Below are positions 1 to 9,800 of a DNA stretch of 64,000 nucleotides, in pieces. Source of the stretch: CG2-30-36-16 sp964372115 (GTDB lineage Bacteria > Bacteroidota > Ignavibacteria > Ignavibacteriales > Ignavibacteriaceae); the NCBI GenBank assembly GCA_964372115.1, contig CAYJPN010000007.1:115345-179344 (forward strand). Reading direction: 5' to 3'. The notes under the pieces were generated by a model. The model had not been told where the DNA came from and made no database searches. It worked only from the letters and a program-made list of their open reading frames with translations. Position numbers and translations under genes: made by a program. Positions within the stretch are counted from its first letter, which is position 1; every line of letters starts with the position of its first letter.

Positions 1-2
1 AT

Positions 3-1184
3 TCTTTGTATATCGGCACAAGTGATGGAATTTCTTCCCTCGATATAACTTCATTCGATTCTTATGAGCATGCTAAACTCACTGTAAAAATGATAAATAT
101 AAAAGCGGGTGACTCGGTTTATACCAGCTACAGCAATTTGGTTTTTAATACTGACCAACATGACGTCTTTATTAATTTCAAAGCTATAAGTTATTCTTCC
201 CCCGGTTCAATTAAATACAAATATCAACTTGATGATGATCAGTGGATTGAAACAGAGAATGATTTTTTGAATTTCATATCGCTTAAACATGGAGAGTATA
301 AACTTCGGATAATAGCAAAAACGCAGAATGCTGATTGGAGCAAACCATATTTTCTTTCCTTCCGTATTTTGCCGAGATTCATTGACACAATTTGGTTTGA
401 CTTCCTACTCATAAGCGTTCTTGTAAGTATACTTGTGCTCATCATAATTTGGCGGTTTAAACTGAACAATAAAAAGATGAGAGCGGAATTAGAACTAACC
501 GAGAAAATAAATGACCTCAAACATCAGGCGCTTTCGGCAATGATGAATCCCCATTTCATTTTTAACGCACTTAATTCAGTTCAATATCTAATCAACTCAA
601 AGAAAAATGAAGAAGCGAATGATTATATAGCAATGATGGCGAAACTGATCAGAAAAAATCTTGATACTGCCGGCAGCGGGTTTATTCTTTTATCTGAAGA
701 GATCAACCGGCTTAAACTTTATCTCGAACTTGAAAAACTACGATTCCATGAAAATTTTTCTTATGAAATTATCACCGGTGCGGATGTTGATGTAAGTTCG
801 ATAATGATTCCGAATATGATCATCCAGCCGTTTGCTGAAAATACTCTCTGGCACGGCATTATCAATTCCGGCATCAAAGGGCTGCTTACTATTTCATTTT
901 CATTTGAAGATGTCAACATTGATTCAATAATTTCAAGGTCGTTAATAATAAAAATTACGGATAACGGCATCGGCATTAACGCCGCAAAGAAGAACAAAAA
1001 AGAAGATCATATTTCAAAGGGGATACAAATAATTGAAGAACGGCTCAAATTACTGAGCACAAAAATGGAACTGCCAAAACCGATAATGCTCGACGATCTG
1101 AGCCGCCGCAATCCTAATTCTCAAGGAACCGAAGTGATAATTTCTCTTCCGCTTCCCCTTTATAAAATGATAAGTCAAGAATAA
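3..1184 (+). CDS. LytS-type sensor histidine kinase, 3' part (N-terminus outside window)
   Basis: The frame is open to the left edge, so the protein starts before the window. The visible part begins with a blade-like LYIGTSDGI stretch typical of the beta-propeller sensor of large two-component kinases, then a Y_Y_Y-like beta-sandwich (about residues 45-125). One membrane helix follows (about 130-150), then a His_kinase (LytS/YehU) domain with the phospho-acceptor motif MNPHFIFNALNS near residue 180. An HATPase domain comes last (IQPFAENTLWHGI, ITDNGIGI). Proteins of this design sense periplasmic signals and phosphorylate LytTR response regulators. No regulator gene follows directly, but a LytTR-like operator lies just downstream (1199-1228). 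The TTG at position 6 is an arbitrary start. The family is clear; the signal sensed is unknown. Confidence 0.9.
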   Translation, partial: SLYIGTSDGISSLDITSFDSYEHAKLTVKMINIKAGDSVYTSYSNLVFNTDQHDVFINFKAISYSSPGSIKYKYQLDDDQWIETENDFLNFISLKHGEYKLRIIAKTQNADWSKPYFLSFRILPRFIDTIWFDFLLISVLVSILVLIIIWRFKLNNKKMRAELELTEKINDLKHQALSAMMNPHFIFNALNSVQYLINSKKNEEANDYIAMMAKLIRKNLDTAGSGFILLSEEINRLKLYLELEKLRFHENFSYEIITGADVDVSSIMIPNMIIQPFAENTLWHGIINSGIKGLLTISFSFEDVNIDSIISRSLIIKITDNGIGINAAKKNKKEDHISKGIQIIEERLKLLSTKMELPKPIMLDDLSRRNPNSQGTEVIISLPLPLYKMISQE

Positions 1185-1198
1185 GATCCCCTTTTCTA

Positions 1199-1228
1199 AC
1201 CGTTAATTTCCAAATACCTACCGTTAAT
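1199..1228 (+). promoter_or_regulatory. Putative LytTR response-regulator site (two 9-bp direct repeats)
   Basis: The 9-mer ACCGTTAAT occurs at 1199-1207 and again at 1220-1228, separated by exactly 12 bp (21 bp period, two helical turns). This fits the known LytTR-domain (AgrA/AlgR type) binding pattern of paired direct repeats [TA][AC][CA]GTTN[AG][TG]. It lies between a LytS-type kinase and a predicted promoter about 30 bp downstream, which suggests activation of the next genes. The match is seen in the sequence; the regulator is inferred. Confidence 0.6.
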
Positions 1229-1258
1229 TTACTAACAACCGCCGAACACTTGTTAGCT

Positions 1259-1290
1259 ATTGTAGCAGCTTTTTATTGTTGATAGCTTTG
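1259..1290 (+). promoter_or_regulatory. Putative Bacteroidota-type promoter
   Basis: TAGCTTTG at 1283-1290 matches the TAnnTTTG -7 box. ATTG at 1259-1262 stands in for the -33 TTTG, with 20 bp between. Transcription would begin near 1297, just upstream of the small gene at 1313. Confidence 0.5.
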
Positions 1291-1312
1291 AACCAAAATT
1301 AAAGACAACAAA

Positions 1313-1558
1313 GTGAATATTCTAAAAATGCTGATGAGTTTATCTTCCAAAAAACATCCTGACGCCGCTCCTCTTTTAATAATAAAAAAGGAAGCGAGTG
1401 ACAATAACACAAAGGAATACAAGTCGATTGAAGAAGCAATTGCCGATTTAGAAAGTGACCCAAATGTATCAAAAGAAAAAATAGAAAAATTAAAATCGTC
1501 TCTGAAATCGCTAAAGAATAAAACTTCAATAACGATCAGGAATGGTGAGATAATATGA
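1313..1558 (+). CDS. Small hypothetical protein (81 aa), family of two in this window
   Basis: I do not recognise the family. The protein is short, lysine- and glutamate-rich and without a signal peptide. Its C-terminal half is predicted helical (core KSIEEAIADLE, then a heptad-like lysine/leucine stretch) and it ends in RNGEII. The frame opens with GTG at 1313 and has an ATG at 1328; no strong ribosome site decides between them. It is real because a second, decayed copy with a conserved core and the same last residues lies at 3370-3743. It sits 31 bp upstream of a T9SS cargo gene and downstream of a putative LytTR operator, so the two genes may be co-regulated. A role as a partner or regulator of the secreted protein is only a guess. 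Confidence 0.65.
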   Translation: MNILKMLMSLSSKKHPDAAPLLIIKKEASDNNTKEYKSIEEAIADLESDPNVSKEKIEKLKSSLKSLKNKTSITIRNGEII

Positions 1559-1589
1559 ATATAAATTTATTAAACAAACGAGGTACGTT

Positions 1590-3314
1590 ATGAAAAAACA
1601 TTTATTCCTTTTTACTCTTCTTTCAGTATTTGTTTTTACGCAAGTAGGATGGGGACAGACAACTTACACGTGGATAGGTGGTGTTTCTGACTGGAACACA
1701 GCTTCAAATTGGAATCCCGCACGCAACACTCCTGCAAATAATGACATAATTCAATTCAACACTCCAGGAACTTTTAATCCTTATAGTATTCCAAATCAAA
1801 CTATCGGTCAACTTATTATTCCAACAAACTCAATCGTGACATTATCGCTAGGTGGAAATACGTTGACTATTGAAAGTTCTGCAATCGTTAATGGTACGCT
1901 TGACGCACAAGGTGGTGTTATTTCAGGTACAGGTTCATTTACGCTTGGAGCAACCGGAACGCTAAATATTCAAAATGCTGCGGGTATTGATGGTGCCATT
2001 GCTGTCAGCGGCACAAGAACGTTTACTGACGGCGCAAGCTATGTCTTTCGAGGTACACCCACAACTACTCCATTTAGTTCATCAGTTGTTTCAGTTGTTG
2101 CTACAAATATTACGACTTACCACTGGGTAACATTAAATAAAGATGTATCTGTTTCGGGTATTGTTACTATTCAGTCACCCTTAACACTTGGAACAAATAA
2201 TTTGACACTGCAATATGGCGCCACGATAGTCGGCTCTGGTGGCTCTCTTGGTAGTAACTATAAAATGATTGACGTATCCGGAACTGGTGAATTGCGAAAA
2301 GAATTTACAACAACCGGGTCGTTCACGTTTCCTATTGGCACGGCCATTTCTAATACCTATTCTCCAGTAACGGTAAACTTCACTTCAGGCACTTTCAGGG
2401 CTGACTATGTAGGAGTGAAATTTATAAACAGTAAGCATCCGAATAATACAAGCGCTACAAATTTCATAAATCGGTATTGGACAATTACGCAAAGCGGCAT
2501 TAGTAGTTTTAGCTGCGATGTAACGGCAACATATGTTGCTGGTGATGTCGCGGGAACAGAAGCCAGTATCTATTGCGGCGCATACAATGGCTCTGCATGG
2601 ACACAGTACAGCGCAACAAATACGGGGAGCCATCAACTTACTGCAACAGCAGTCACATCCTTCCCTAAAGATTTTACGGGAGGCGAACCAAGTGCGCTCC
2701 CAGTCGAGCTCACCTCTTTCACCGCATTTTCCCGCGACAGCAAAGTGGAACTCAAATGGAAGACAGCCACCGAATTAAATAATTATGGGTTTGAAATTGA
2801 GCGGTCAGTAGTCAGCGATCAACGTTCAGTTATCAGCGGTCAGCTTTCAGAATGGGAAAAAATTGGATTTGTAAACGGAGCGGGTAACAGCAATTCACCA
2901 AAAGAATATAGTTTCATTGATCATTCTGTATTGTCAGGAAGTTATTCATACCGCCTTAAACAACTTGACAATAACGGCATCTTTAAATACAGCAGTGATG
3001 TTGAAGTTACTGTCGGTCAGTTTCCGAATGATTATTCTCTTAATCAAAATTATCCAAATCCCTTTAATCCGGAAACGAAAATTCGTTATAGCATTCCTAT
3101 TGTAGAGACACACGGCGGTGCTTCTGTACAAAACGTTTTATTGAAAGTTTATGATATGCTTGGAAGAGAAGTTGCAACATTGGTAAACGAAGTTCAAGAA
3201 GCCGGTACGTATGAGGTTTCCTTCAATGGAAAATCATTTACAAGCGGCGCATACTTTTACAGATTCCAGTCAGGGGATTTTGTCAAAATTAACAAGATGA
3301 CTTTGATGAAGTAG
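1590..3314 (+). CDS. Secreted protein with T9SS type A sorting domain
   Basis: 574 residues with an N-terminal signal peptide (about residues 1-22, ending GWGQ). A long beta-rich region follows (about 25-360), rich in T, S, G and N and resembling extracellular beta-helix/adhesin sequence; it opens with YTWIGGVSDWNTASNW. After residue 370 comes a carbohydrate-binding-like module with the typical PVELTSFTA and ELKWKTATELNNYGFEIER signature of this lineage. The C-terminus (about 485-574) is the type IX secretion sorting domain, with QNYPNPFNPETKI and a final KINKMTLMK. The product should be exported to the cell surface or medium. A block of seven heptanucleotide repeats is inserted in frame near residues 405-421. 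The substrate or binding partner is unknown. Confidence 0.88.
   Translation: MKKHLFLFTLLSVFVFTQVGWGQTTYTWIGGVSDWNTASNWNPARNTPANNDIIQFNTPGTFNPYSIPNQTIGQLIIPTNSIVTLSLGGNTLTIESSAIVNGTLDAQGGVISGTGSFTLGATGTLNIQNAAGIDGAIAVSGTRTFTDGASYVFRGTPTTTPFSSSVVSVVATNITTYHWVTLNKDVSVSGIVTIQSPLTLGTNNLTLQYGATIVGSGGSLGSNYKMIDVSGTGELRKEFTTTGSFTFPIGTAISNTYSPVTVNFTSGTFRADYVGVKFINSKHPNNTSATNFINRYWTITQSGISSFSCDVTATYVAGDVAGTEASIYCGAYNGSAWTQYSATNTGSHQLTATAVTSFPKDFTGGEPSALPVELTSFTAFSRDSKVELKWKTATELNNYGFEIERSVVSDQRSVISGQLSEWEKIGFVNGAGNSNSPKEYSFIDHSVLSGSYSYRLKQLDNNGIFKYSSDVEVTVGQFPNDYSLNQNYPNPFNPETKIRYSIPIVETHGGASVQNVLLKVYDMLGREVATLVNEVQEAGTYEVSFNGKSFTSGAYFYRFQSGDFVKINKMTLMK
2804..2852 (+). repeat. Heptanucleotide tandem repeat (7 units) inside a coding region
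   Basis: Seven consecutive 7-mers of the form NTCAGYN (GTCAGTA, GTCAGCG, ATCAACG, TTCAGTT, ATCAGCG, GTCAGCT, TTCAGAA) run in exact 7 bp register. They encode a serine/glutamine-rich linker between ER and WEKIGF of the T9SS protein, a point where homologues usually read straight through. Confidence 0.8.
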
Positions 3315-3369
3315 CGTCAAATTGAAAACCATAAAAAAGCTGAAGGGTTTTTTTGCAAAATAGAATTCA

Positions 3370-3743
3370 ATGTCTGCACCTCTTTTAATTTAATTATAAA
3401 GGAAGTTGCAGACATGTCCCGCACGAGGGAAGATGCAAGTGTAGAAGAATTCAAATCAATTGAAGAAGCCATTGCGGATTTGGAAAATGATCGAACGTTT
3501 CTAAGGATAAAATGAAAAGTTAAGATCAGCTATTAAAATTTTGAAGAATAAAACTAACATTAAGATTAGTACCTTAACTCAAAAGTTCGTGTAATATTTG
3601 GCGGAATATTAATGAGACAAATAAAACGATAGAATGGCTGAATGAAGATGAATGGATGAATGTTTTTCATTCAAACATACAACCATTCAATCATTCTAAT
3701 TTGGTTCTGGCTTGTCCAGGTTAGGAACGGTGAGATAATATAA
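3370..3743 (+). pseudogene. Decayed paralogue of the 81-aa small protein, interrupted by a repeat element
   Basis: Reading across frames reproduces the gene at 1313. APLLI comes first, then after a frame change IIKE, then SIEEAIADLEND. A one-base loss after GAT follows, then NVSKDKM, another one-base loss, then KLRSAIKILKNKTNIKI. The last six codons (RNGEII, stop at 3741) are separated from the rest by the 151 bp element at 3570-3720. Removing the element and one copy of its flanking TTAG restores KIRNGEII-stop, exactly parallel to the intact gene. The copy is dead through at least three frame changes plus the insertion. Confidence 0.8.
3570..3724. mobile_element. Short inserted repeat element, copy 1, with 4-bp target duplication
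   Basis: The element interrupts the decayed small gene. TTAG occurs on both sides (3566-3569 and 3721-3724), and the uninterrupted site is known from the intact paralogue. The left end carries GTGTAATATTTGGCGGAA. The core (about 3632-3698) is an imperfect inverted repeat built from GAATGGA-like 7-8 bp units. The right end carries a CTGG-CTTGT-CCAG hairpin. It encodes no protein. A second copy with the same ends but a different core lies at 21131-21264. Mode of spread unknown; probably non-autonomous. Confidence 0.6.
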
Positions 3744-3842
3744 TGCTGCAAATAATAATTACCGGGGCAAACGCCCGCCGTGCGGAAAATTCAATTTTTA
3801 TTGAATAAAAATTATAACAACATTTAAATTAAAAGATAGTAC

Positions 3843-6800
3843 ATGATGCGAAAATTAATTCTGCTCTTAAATATAATATTCTTTATCAGTACCGGTTTTT
3901 CTCAGGTTATTGTTACGCTTCAACAGCCGCCGCAATACCAATTCAAATTGGAGAACATGTGGAAAGTTATTCTAACTAACCCAACAAGCGCATCGTACAG
4001 CGTTTACCTTGAAGGCTATGCAACAGAATCAACTTCCGGGATGATAGTGGACGCAACGACAGCTACTTTTACTCTTCCGCCAGGAACTCGTATTATTACT
4101 TCAGGCGATATTATGCCAATAAGCGTACGTTCTTCAAATGGGAAGTACGATCGGGTAGTTAAAAATATCGGGGGTGTGCCAACCGGTGATTATGAAATTT
4201 GCGTTTCTGTAATTAATGCTGACGACGGCTCGGTTATCGGCAGTCAGTGCATTCAACAGCAAGTTATGAATCTTACACAGGTTGAACTGCTCCAGCCGGA
4301 AGACGGCGCCATTTTTAGTTCATTAGAAGCATTGAGTCAAAACTCGAATGAAGAAGAAACATTCGAGAAACGATTTGTAGCAGGAAAGAACAGCTTCGGT
4401 CAATCATCAAAAGAAAACCAAAAAAAGTTTGATCCTCAACCCACAGATAGTACACAGAAAATCTCTTATCGAACAAGAGAGTCAGATACAATAGAGAACG
4501 CATCAAACAGAATATCAATTGATATAAAAGATTATGATGAAAAAATAGAAATTGTAAACGGTTCATTTATAGTTTTTAACTGGCTTCCTCCAACACCGGT
4601 GGATGCGGCACAACGAATCACTTATTCAATCAAAATAACAGAGAAATTCGGACAGCAGTCTTCCTATGACGCTCTGCAATCCAATCCGGCATTTTACAGA
4701 CAAAGCAATATTTACTCTACAATATTTCAATTTCCTGTTGCTGCACGAGAGTTCACTGCAGGTAAAAGTTATGCTTGGCAGGTAAACGCTTACATAAATG
4801 GTACGTTAGTTTCCACAAGTGAAGTAAGAGATTTTACATTTGGGAAAAACGAAACAAATTTTACTCAAACGAAGCCTCAGAAACTTAGCGGCTTGCCTGT
4901 CGGTTTATCCGGCTTAACCAACGTCGGATATGCTAATAATTTTAGACCTTTCGGCACTAATACCGCCACTTCCTTCGGAATGAATTCACAGGGTGATATT
5001 ATTAATTTTTCCGGTTCAGCAAAACTGGAAACACAAACAGCGCGTAGAGAGGGCTTCAATTCTGAAGTACCTGAACGGTTTACAAATCTTGAGATATACC
5101 CTGTCCTTACAATTTACGGATTACCTTTTTCTTCCAATATTCTTCTTTCTTCCCAGCAGCAGCCTTCAAAGCAAAGCATGAATAGTTTTGGATTAAACTT
5201 TGATCTCAAAACTTTTCGGAGCAATCTACTGGAAAGAGTTTCGGCTAAAGCTGATGAACTTGCGGAATCTGAAGAATTGGGTCTTGCCGAACTGAATGAA
5301 AATTTGGAAAAATTGGATGCATTGAAAATTCAATTAAAAGCATTGGAAGAAAATCCCGTTAACAGTGAAGAAATAGACTCATTGAAAAGTAATCTCGCAG
5401 CGCTCGAAGAAGCTAACAAAATGATGGGAAGCGCCGAAGAGATGAAATCAAAAATTGAAAGCATGAGAGACCCGGAAAACTTGAATGAAAGCCTCGATGA
5501 GTTTGATCTTCTTTCGGGAACAGAAAAGATTTTTATGTCTGTTCAGACGATTGGCTTCGGTATAAATTATCCCGATTATACGCCGCATACACTTAGCGGT
5601 GTTCCGGTTAACGGAATTAATATTGAGATAAACCCTGCTTTCTTTTATCTCGCTTTTGCCGGTACAGCAAATCAAAAAGGAATTGAAAACATGGCATACA
5701 GAAGAAACTTGTTTGCCGGGCGTTTTGGCGTGGGCACCAAAGACGAAAGTCATTTTCACTTTACAGGTTTATATGCAAAGGATGATGAACATTCAATTGT
5801 AGTCGGCACAGAGAATCTTTCACTTACTCCAAAAGCAAATTATCTATTCGGAATTGAAGGGAAACTCGCTCTGTTTGACGATGATTTAACACTTGAAGGC
5901 GAGGCAGTAGGCTCTATGTTAACACGCGATGTACGCTCTGCCGATTTAGAGAATGATGCTATTCCTAAATTCATAAAAAATTTGGTGCATCCAAAAATCA
6001 GCAGTTCTGTAGATTTTATGTATGCTGCAAAAGCTTCTTATTCACTCGATGAGACGAGCACAAAAATATCAATGGGAATGAAAATGATCGGTCCCGGCTT
6101 TACATCTCTTGGCGTACCAAATCTTAGAACGGATTACTTTGGCTACGAAGGCAAACTCGATCAGAAATTTATGAAAAGAAGAATATCACTTAGCACTTCC
6201 TTTAAGAGCCAAAGGGATAATCTTATCGATTGGAAATCCTACACCACAACTACAACATCTGTAAATGTTAATCTCGGACTTAGATTTCCTAATTTACCTT
6301 CATTAAACTTTATATACTCTCCTTATTTTCAGAAGAATAATAAATCGGAGCCAGCTAAGATTGTAGATAACAAAACAAATATATTTTCGGTAATGACTTC
6401 GTACAGCTACCCGGTTATGGAATTTCAAAGCTCAACAAATTTATCATTTTCGCTTCAGCAAACAAAAACATTTTCTGGCATCGCAGACTTCAGTACAGAC
6501 AACTTTATGGTAACTCAGACGGCTACATTTATAACACCGCTTACGTTTGCCGGCACTTTTGGCATTATACATTTAAAGCCCGTGGGAGATTATAGCCGCA
6601 TCACCACTTTCGATCTCAGCGCTTCATTTCCGATTTTTGAAATAGTACAAAGCACACTCGGCTTCCGGATAGCATTAGAGAAAGACAAAAATAAAAAGTT
6701 CGGACTTTACGGCGGCGCATCGGTATCTCTGTTAGATAATTATATTCTTGATGTCAGCGTCGAACAATCTACCTATAGCGAGTGGAATTTTTTAACCGAA

Positions 6801-6845
6801 TATTCTGATCTTGTTTTACGAGCAACAATACAGGCTGCTTGGTAA
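3843..6845 (+). CDS. Putative outer-membrane beta-barrel surface protein with N-terminal LQQPP module
   Basis: 1000 residues. A signal peptide (1-20, ending GFSQ) is followed by a beta-sandwich module (about 21-135) that opens VTLQQPPQYQ and contains FTLPPGTR and GDYEICVSV. An Ig/FN3-like domain with FNWLPPTPVDAAQ covers about 240-335. A charged coiled coil (about 458-553) comes next, then a long C-terminal beta region (about 565-1000) of alternating strands ending in IQAAW, as expected of an outer-membrane barrel. The same N-terminal module opens the next two genes. I cannot name the family. The context (41 bp before the giant RTX-like gene) suggests a shared role at the cell surface, perhaps anchoring or exporting the neighbour. 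The barrel assignment is inference from strand pattern and C-terminal aromatic residue. Confidence 0.75.
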   Translation: MMRKLILLLNIIFFISTGFSQVIVTLQQPPQYQFKLENMWKVILTNPTSASYSVYLEGYATESTSGMIVDATTATFTLPPGTRIITSGDIMPISVRSSNGKYDRVVKNIGGVPTGDYEICVSVINADDGSVIGSQCIQQQVMNLTQVELLQPEDGAIFSSLEALSQNSNEEETFEKRFVAGKNSFGQSSKENQKKFDPQPTDSTQKISYRTRESDTIENASNRISIDIKDYDEKIEIVNGSFIVFNWLPPTPVDAAQRITYSIKITEKFGQQSSYDALQSNPAFYRQSNIYSTIFQFPVAAREFTAGKSYAWQVNAYINGTLVSTSEVRDFTFGKNETNFTQTKPQKLSGLPVGLSGLTNVGYANNFRPFGTNTATSFGMNSQGDIINFSGSAKLETQTARREGFNSEVPERFTNLEIYPVLTIYGLPFSSNILLSSQQQPSKQSMNSFGLNFDLKTFRSNLLERVSAKADELAESEELGLAELNENLEKLDALKIQLKALEENPVNSEEIDSLKSNLAALEEANKMMGSAEEMKSKIESMRDPENLNESLDEFDLLSGTEKIFMSVQTIGFGINYPDYTPHTLSGVPVNGINIEINPAFFYLAFAGTANQKGIENMAYRRNLFAGRFGVGTKDESHFHFTGLYAKDDEHSIVVGTENLSLTPKANYLFGIEGKLALFDDDLTLEGEAVGSMLTRDVRSADLENDAIPKFIKNLVHPKISSSVDFMYAAKASYSLDETSTKISMGMKMIGPGFTSLGVPNLRTDYFGYEGKLDQKFMKRRISLSTSFKSQRDNLIDWKSYTTTTTSVNVNLGLRFPNLPSLNFIYSPYFQKNNKSEPAKIVDNKTNIFSVMTSYSYPVMEFQSSTNLSFSLQQTKTFSGIADFSTDNFMVTQTATFITPLTFAGTFGIIHLKPVGDYSRITTFDLSASFPIFEIVQSTLGFRIALEKDKNKKFGLYGGASVSLLDNYILDVSVEQSTYSEWNFLTEYSDLVLRATIQAAW

Positions 6846-6886
6846 AGAACAACAGAAATTTATTTTATTAAACGAAGGAAAAAAGA

Positions 6887-9800
6887 ATGAAACGACTTTC
6901 ATTATTATTGCTAATTTGTTTCGTCTTATTGCCGGCGCTAAAAGAAACAGACGCCCAAACAAACGTAACTGTAAGACTTCAGCAGCCTCCTCCAAATCAG
7001 TTACGTTCAACTGACATTTGGAATCTTACCCTCACTAATACAACCAGGAATACTCTTCAAGTAAGTTTATTCGGAACACTTGAAGAAGCCGGGGCAGGAA
7101 TAATAGTTGACGGAACTTCAAAAGAATTTAGCCTCCCGCCCGGAACAAAAAGAATCACTTATGATGATGTAAAAACCGGTAATGTAAATTTCAAATCAGG
7201 CAAATGGCGTGAAGCATTTACTCGCACCGGTAACGCCCCTTCCGGAGATTATACAATTTGTATTTCTGTTAAAAACAAAGCGGGCGAAGAAATTGGAGCA
7301 GACTGTATCAACCAGACAGTTGAAATAAGCGGGCCGCCGGAATTAATTTCTCCCGCAGACGGAGAAGAAATAACTCCCGGTGCATTACCTACTTTCACAT
7401 GGCTGCCGCCGATGCCCACGCCTCCGGGTGCAGAGTACACATTAAAAATAGTAGAACTTCTTGGAAATCAATCACCCGAAGAAGCGTTTAATCGTAATAT
7501 CACTTTTTTCCAGAGGCAAGGTATAAAAGGAACAATGTTTCAATATCCCTTGAGTGAAAAGAAGTTTGAGACTGCAAAAAAATACGCTTGGATGGTAAGT
7601 ACAGATGATCTAAAAAGTGACATGCGATTTTTTAAAATTAGTGATCTTCCGATAATAAAGGGTGACGGAGGACCCTGCAAGTTAAATAATCCGGAACTGA
7701 ATGTAAGTCTCGGCAGCGACGGCAGGCTCACTATCTGCGGCACACCGGGCGTTGATAATGTGCAGGTACGGCTCGACCCGTCGAAGTCAAAGATAGAGGT
7801 TGATAACCGCTCGAACGGAACTGGTGTGGACTACAGCTTCGAGTTCGCAAAGGTTAGCAGCATCCATGTCTTTCTATTTGCCGGAGACGACTGGGTCATC
7901 TTCGATGACACTAATGGCTCTCTCGGTATCCTCCTCCCGCTTGAGATTAACGTAGGAGACGGAGATAATACGGTCATCGGTTCTACAGGCAGCCTCAATG
8001 CCGGTGAGATAGCTGACCTGGGTAATACCATCACAAAGCTCAGGAATGTCCTTGAAACCGGTAAAGATATTAGGGAACATACCGAACAGCTGAATCGTCG
8101 TGGAGCCGAGATTACAGCTTACTACGAAATGAAGTTCCTGAAAGAAGCTGAACGCTTTAGTACAAATGCGCCGGAACAATTGGATAGCTTAACTACCGTA
8201 TTGAATACACTTTTGGGCAGAGGACCAACGCAAATGGTTGAGGGTGAACAGGAATGGTACACAAGGCAAGTTGAGCAGTTTGAAAAAAGTTTCCGGCTGG
8301 TTCAAGAAAAAAACGAAACATATATTAACAAAGTCCTTTTTGCAGACGCAGTCGCATTCACGCAGCGTCTTGAAAAATATGTTAACAATATAGATACAAG
8401 TGAAGCAGGCCGGAAAAAGTTGGAAGAATGGAAAGTGCAGATGGAATCTGAACTGGATAACTTCGAGCAGGTTTATAGTAAGTTAAATCTCCCCGGGACG
8501 GAAGACATGTCCAAAATAGATTCAAATCTTGATCTCTTACGGGAGAAACTCACGAATAAAGGAGTCTCTCTACTTGAATGGTCAGAAACAGAGCTTACGG
8601 GCATCAATGATAACGAAGATGGCGGTGATACTATCATTATAGGCAATTCCAGGTTTGTAATGTCCGAAAAGAAGCTATTGGAGGAGCTCAATAGCATGGA
8701 GGCAGGTGCTGACTCGATTGAACACGAAGCAAATGTACTTCTCAAAAATATAAGTGAATTAGTCGGTAAGCTGGGCGATGGAACCAGAGGCGGTGGCAAA
8801 AGTCAGGGAACGAGGGGTGGTTGTGACTTCACGACTACCAACACTATTACCAGCAGTAGTGTATCTTTTCCTTTTAATATTTTTATAGGCACTGCCGCTA
8901 ATGATGATATGACCGGTAGCTCCGGGATGGATTTCATGCTCGGCCTCGGCGGCAGTGATCGTATGCACGGCGGCGGCGGCACAGATATTATGGTCGGTGA
9001 CTTATGGACGAGTGGCAGCTCAGATGATATGTTCGGTGATGGCGGCTTTGATATCATGTTTGGCAATGGTGGAGATGACTGCATGTCAGGAGGCGATTCT
9101 ACTGACTTAATGCTCGGGATGGATGGCAGGGACATAATGCACGGCAACGGAGGCCAATCAATCTCATTCAACATTTACAACGTCACTGTCACAATAGAGG
9201 TCGGCGACTTAATGTTTGGTATGGGGGATGACGACGAGATGTATGGTGATGAGAGCATAGACTTAATGTTTGGTGGATCTGGAAAAGATGTTATGCATGG
9301 TAATGACTGTCAGGATTGGATGTTTGGCAACACCGGTGACGATGATATGTGGGGAGAAGATGGCGGGGGTGTTAAAATTGATGGCATCCCGCATTATCCG
9401 GGTAACTTCATGATGGGAGGTTCAGGGTTGGACGAAATGTGGGGAGGCGATCATAGAGACCTCATGTTTGGTATGCAAGACGACGATATAATGAATGGTG
9501 GCAAAAAAATGGATTTTATGTTTGGTGGATCTGGTAAAGACGTGATGCATGGTGATGACGGTTTGGACCTAATGTGGGGTGGAGGTGATGATGATATTAT
9601 GAATGGTGATGACGGTTTGGACCTAATGTGGGGTGGAGGTGGTGATGATATTATGAATGGTGATGACGGTTTGGACCTAATGTGGGGCGGGACGGGTAAA
9701 GATGTGATGCATGGTGGTAACGGTTGGGACTGGATGTGGGGTAGAGCTGGTGATGATATTATGAATGGTGATGACGGCTGGGATGTCATGTTCGGCGGGA

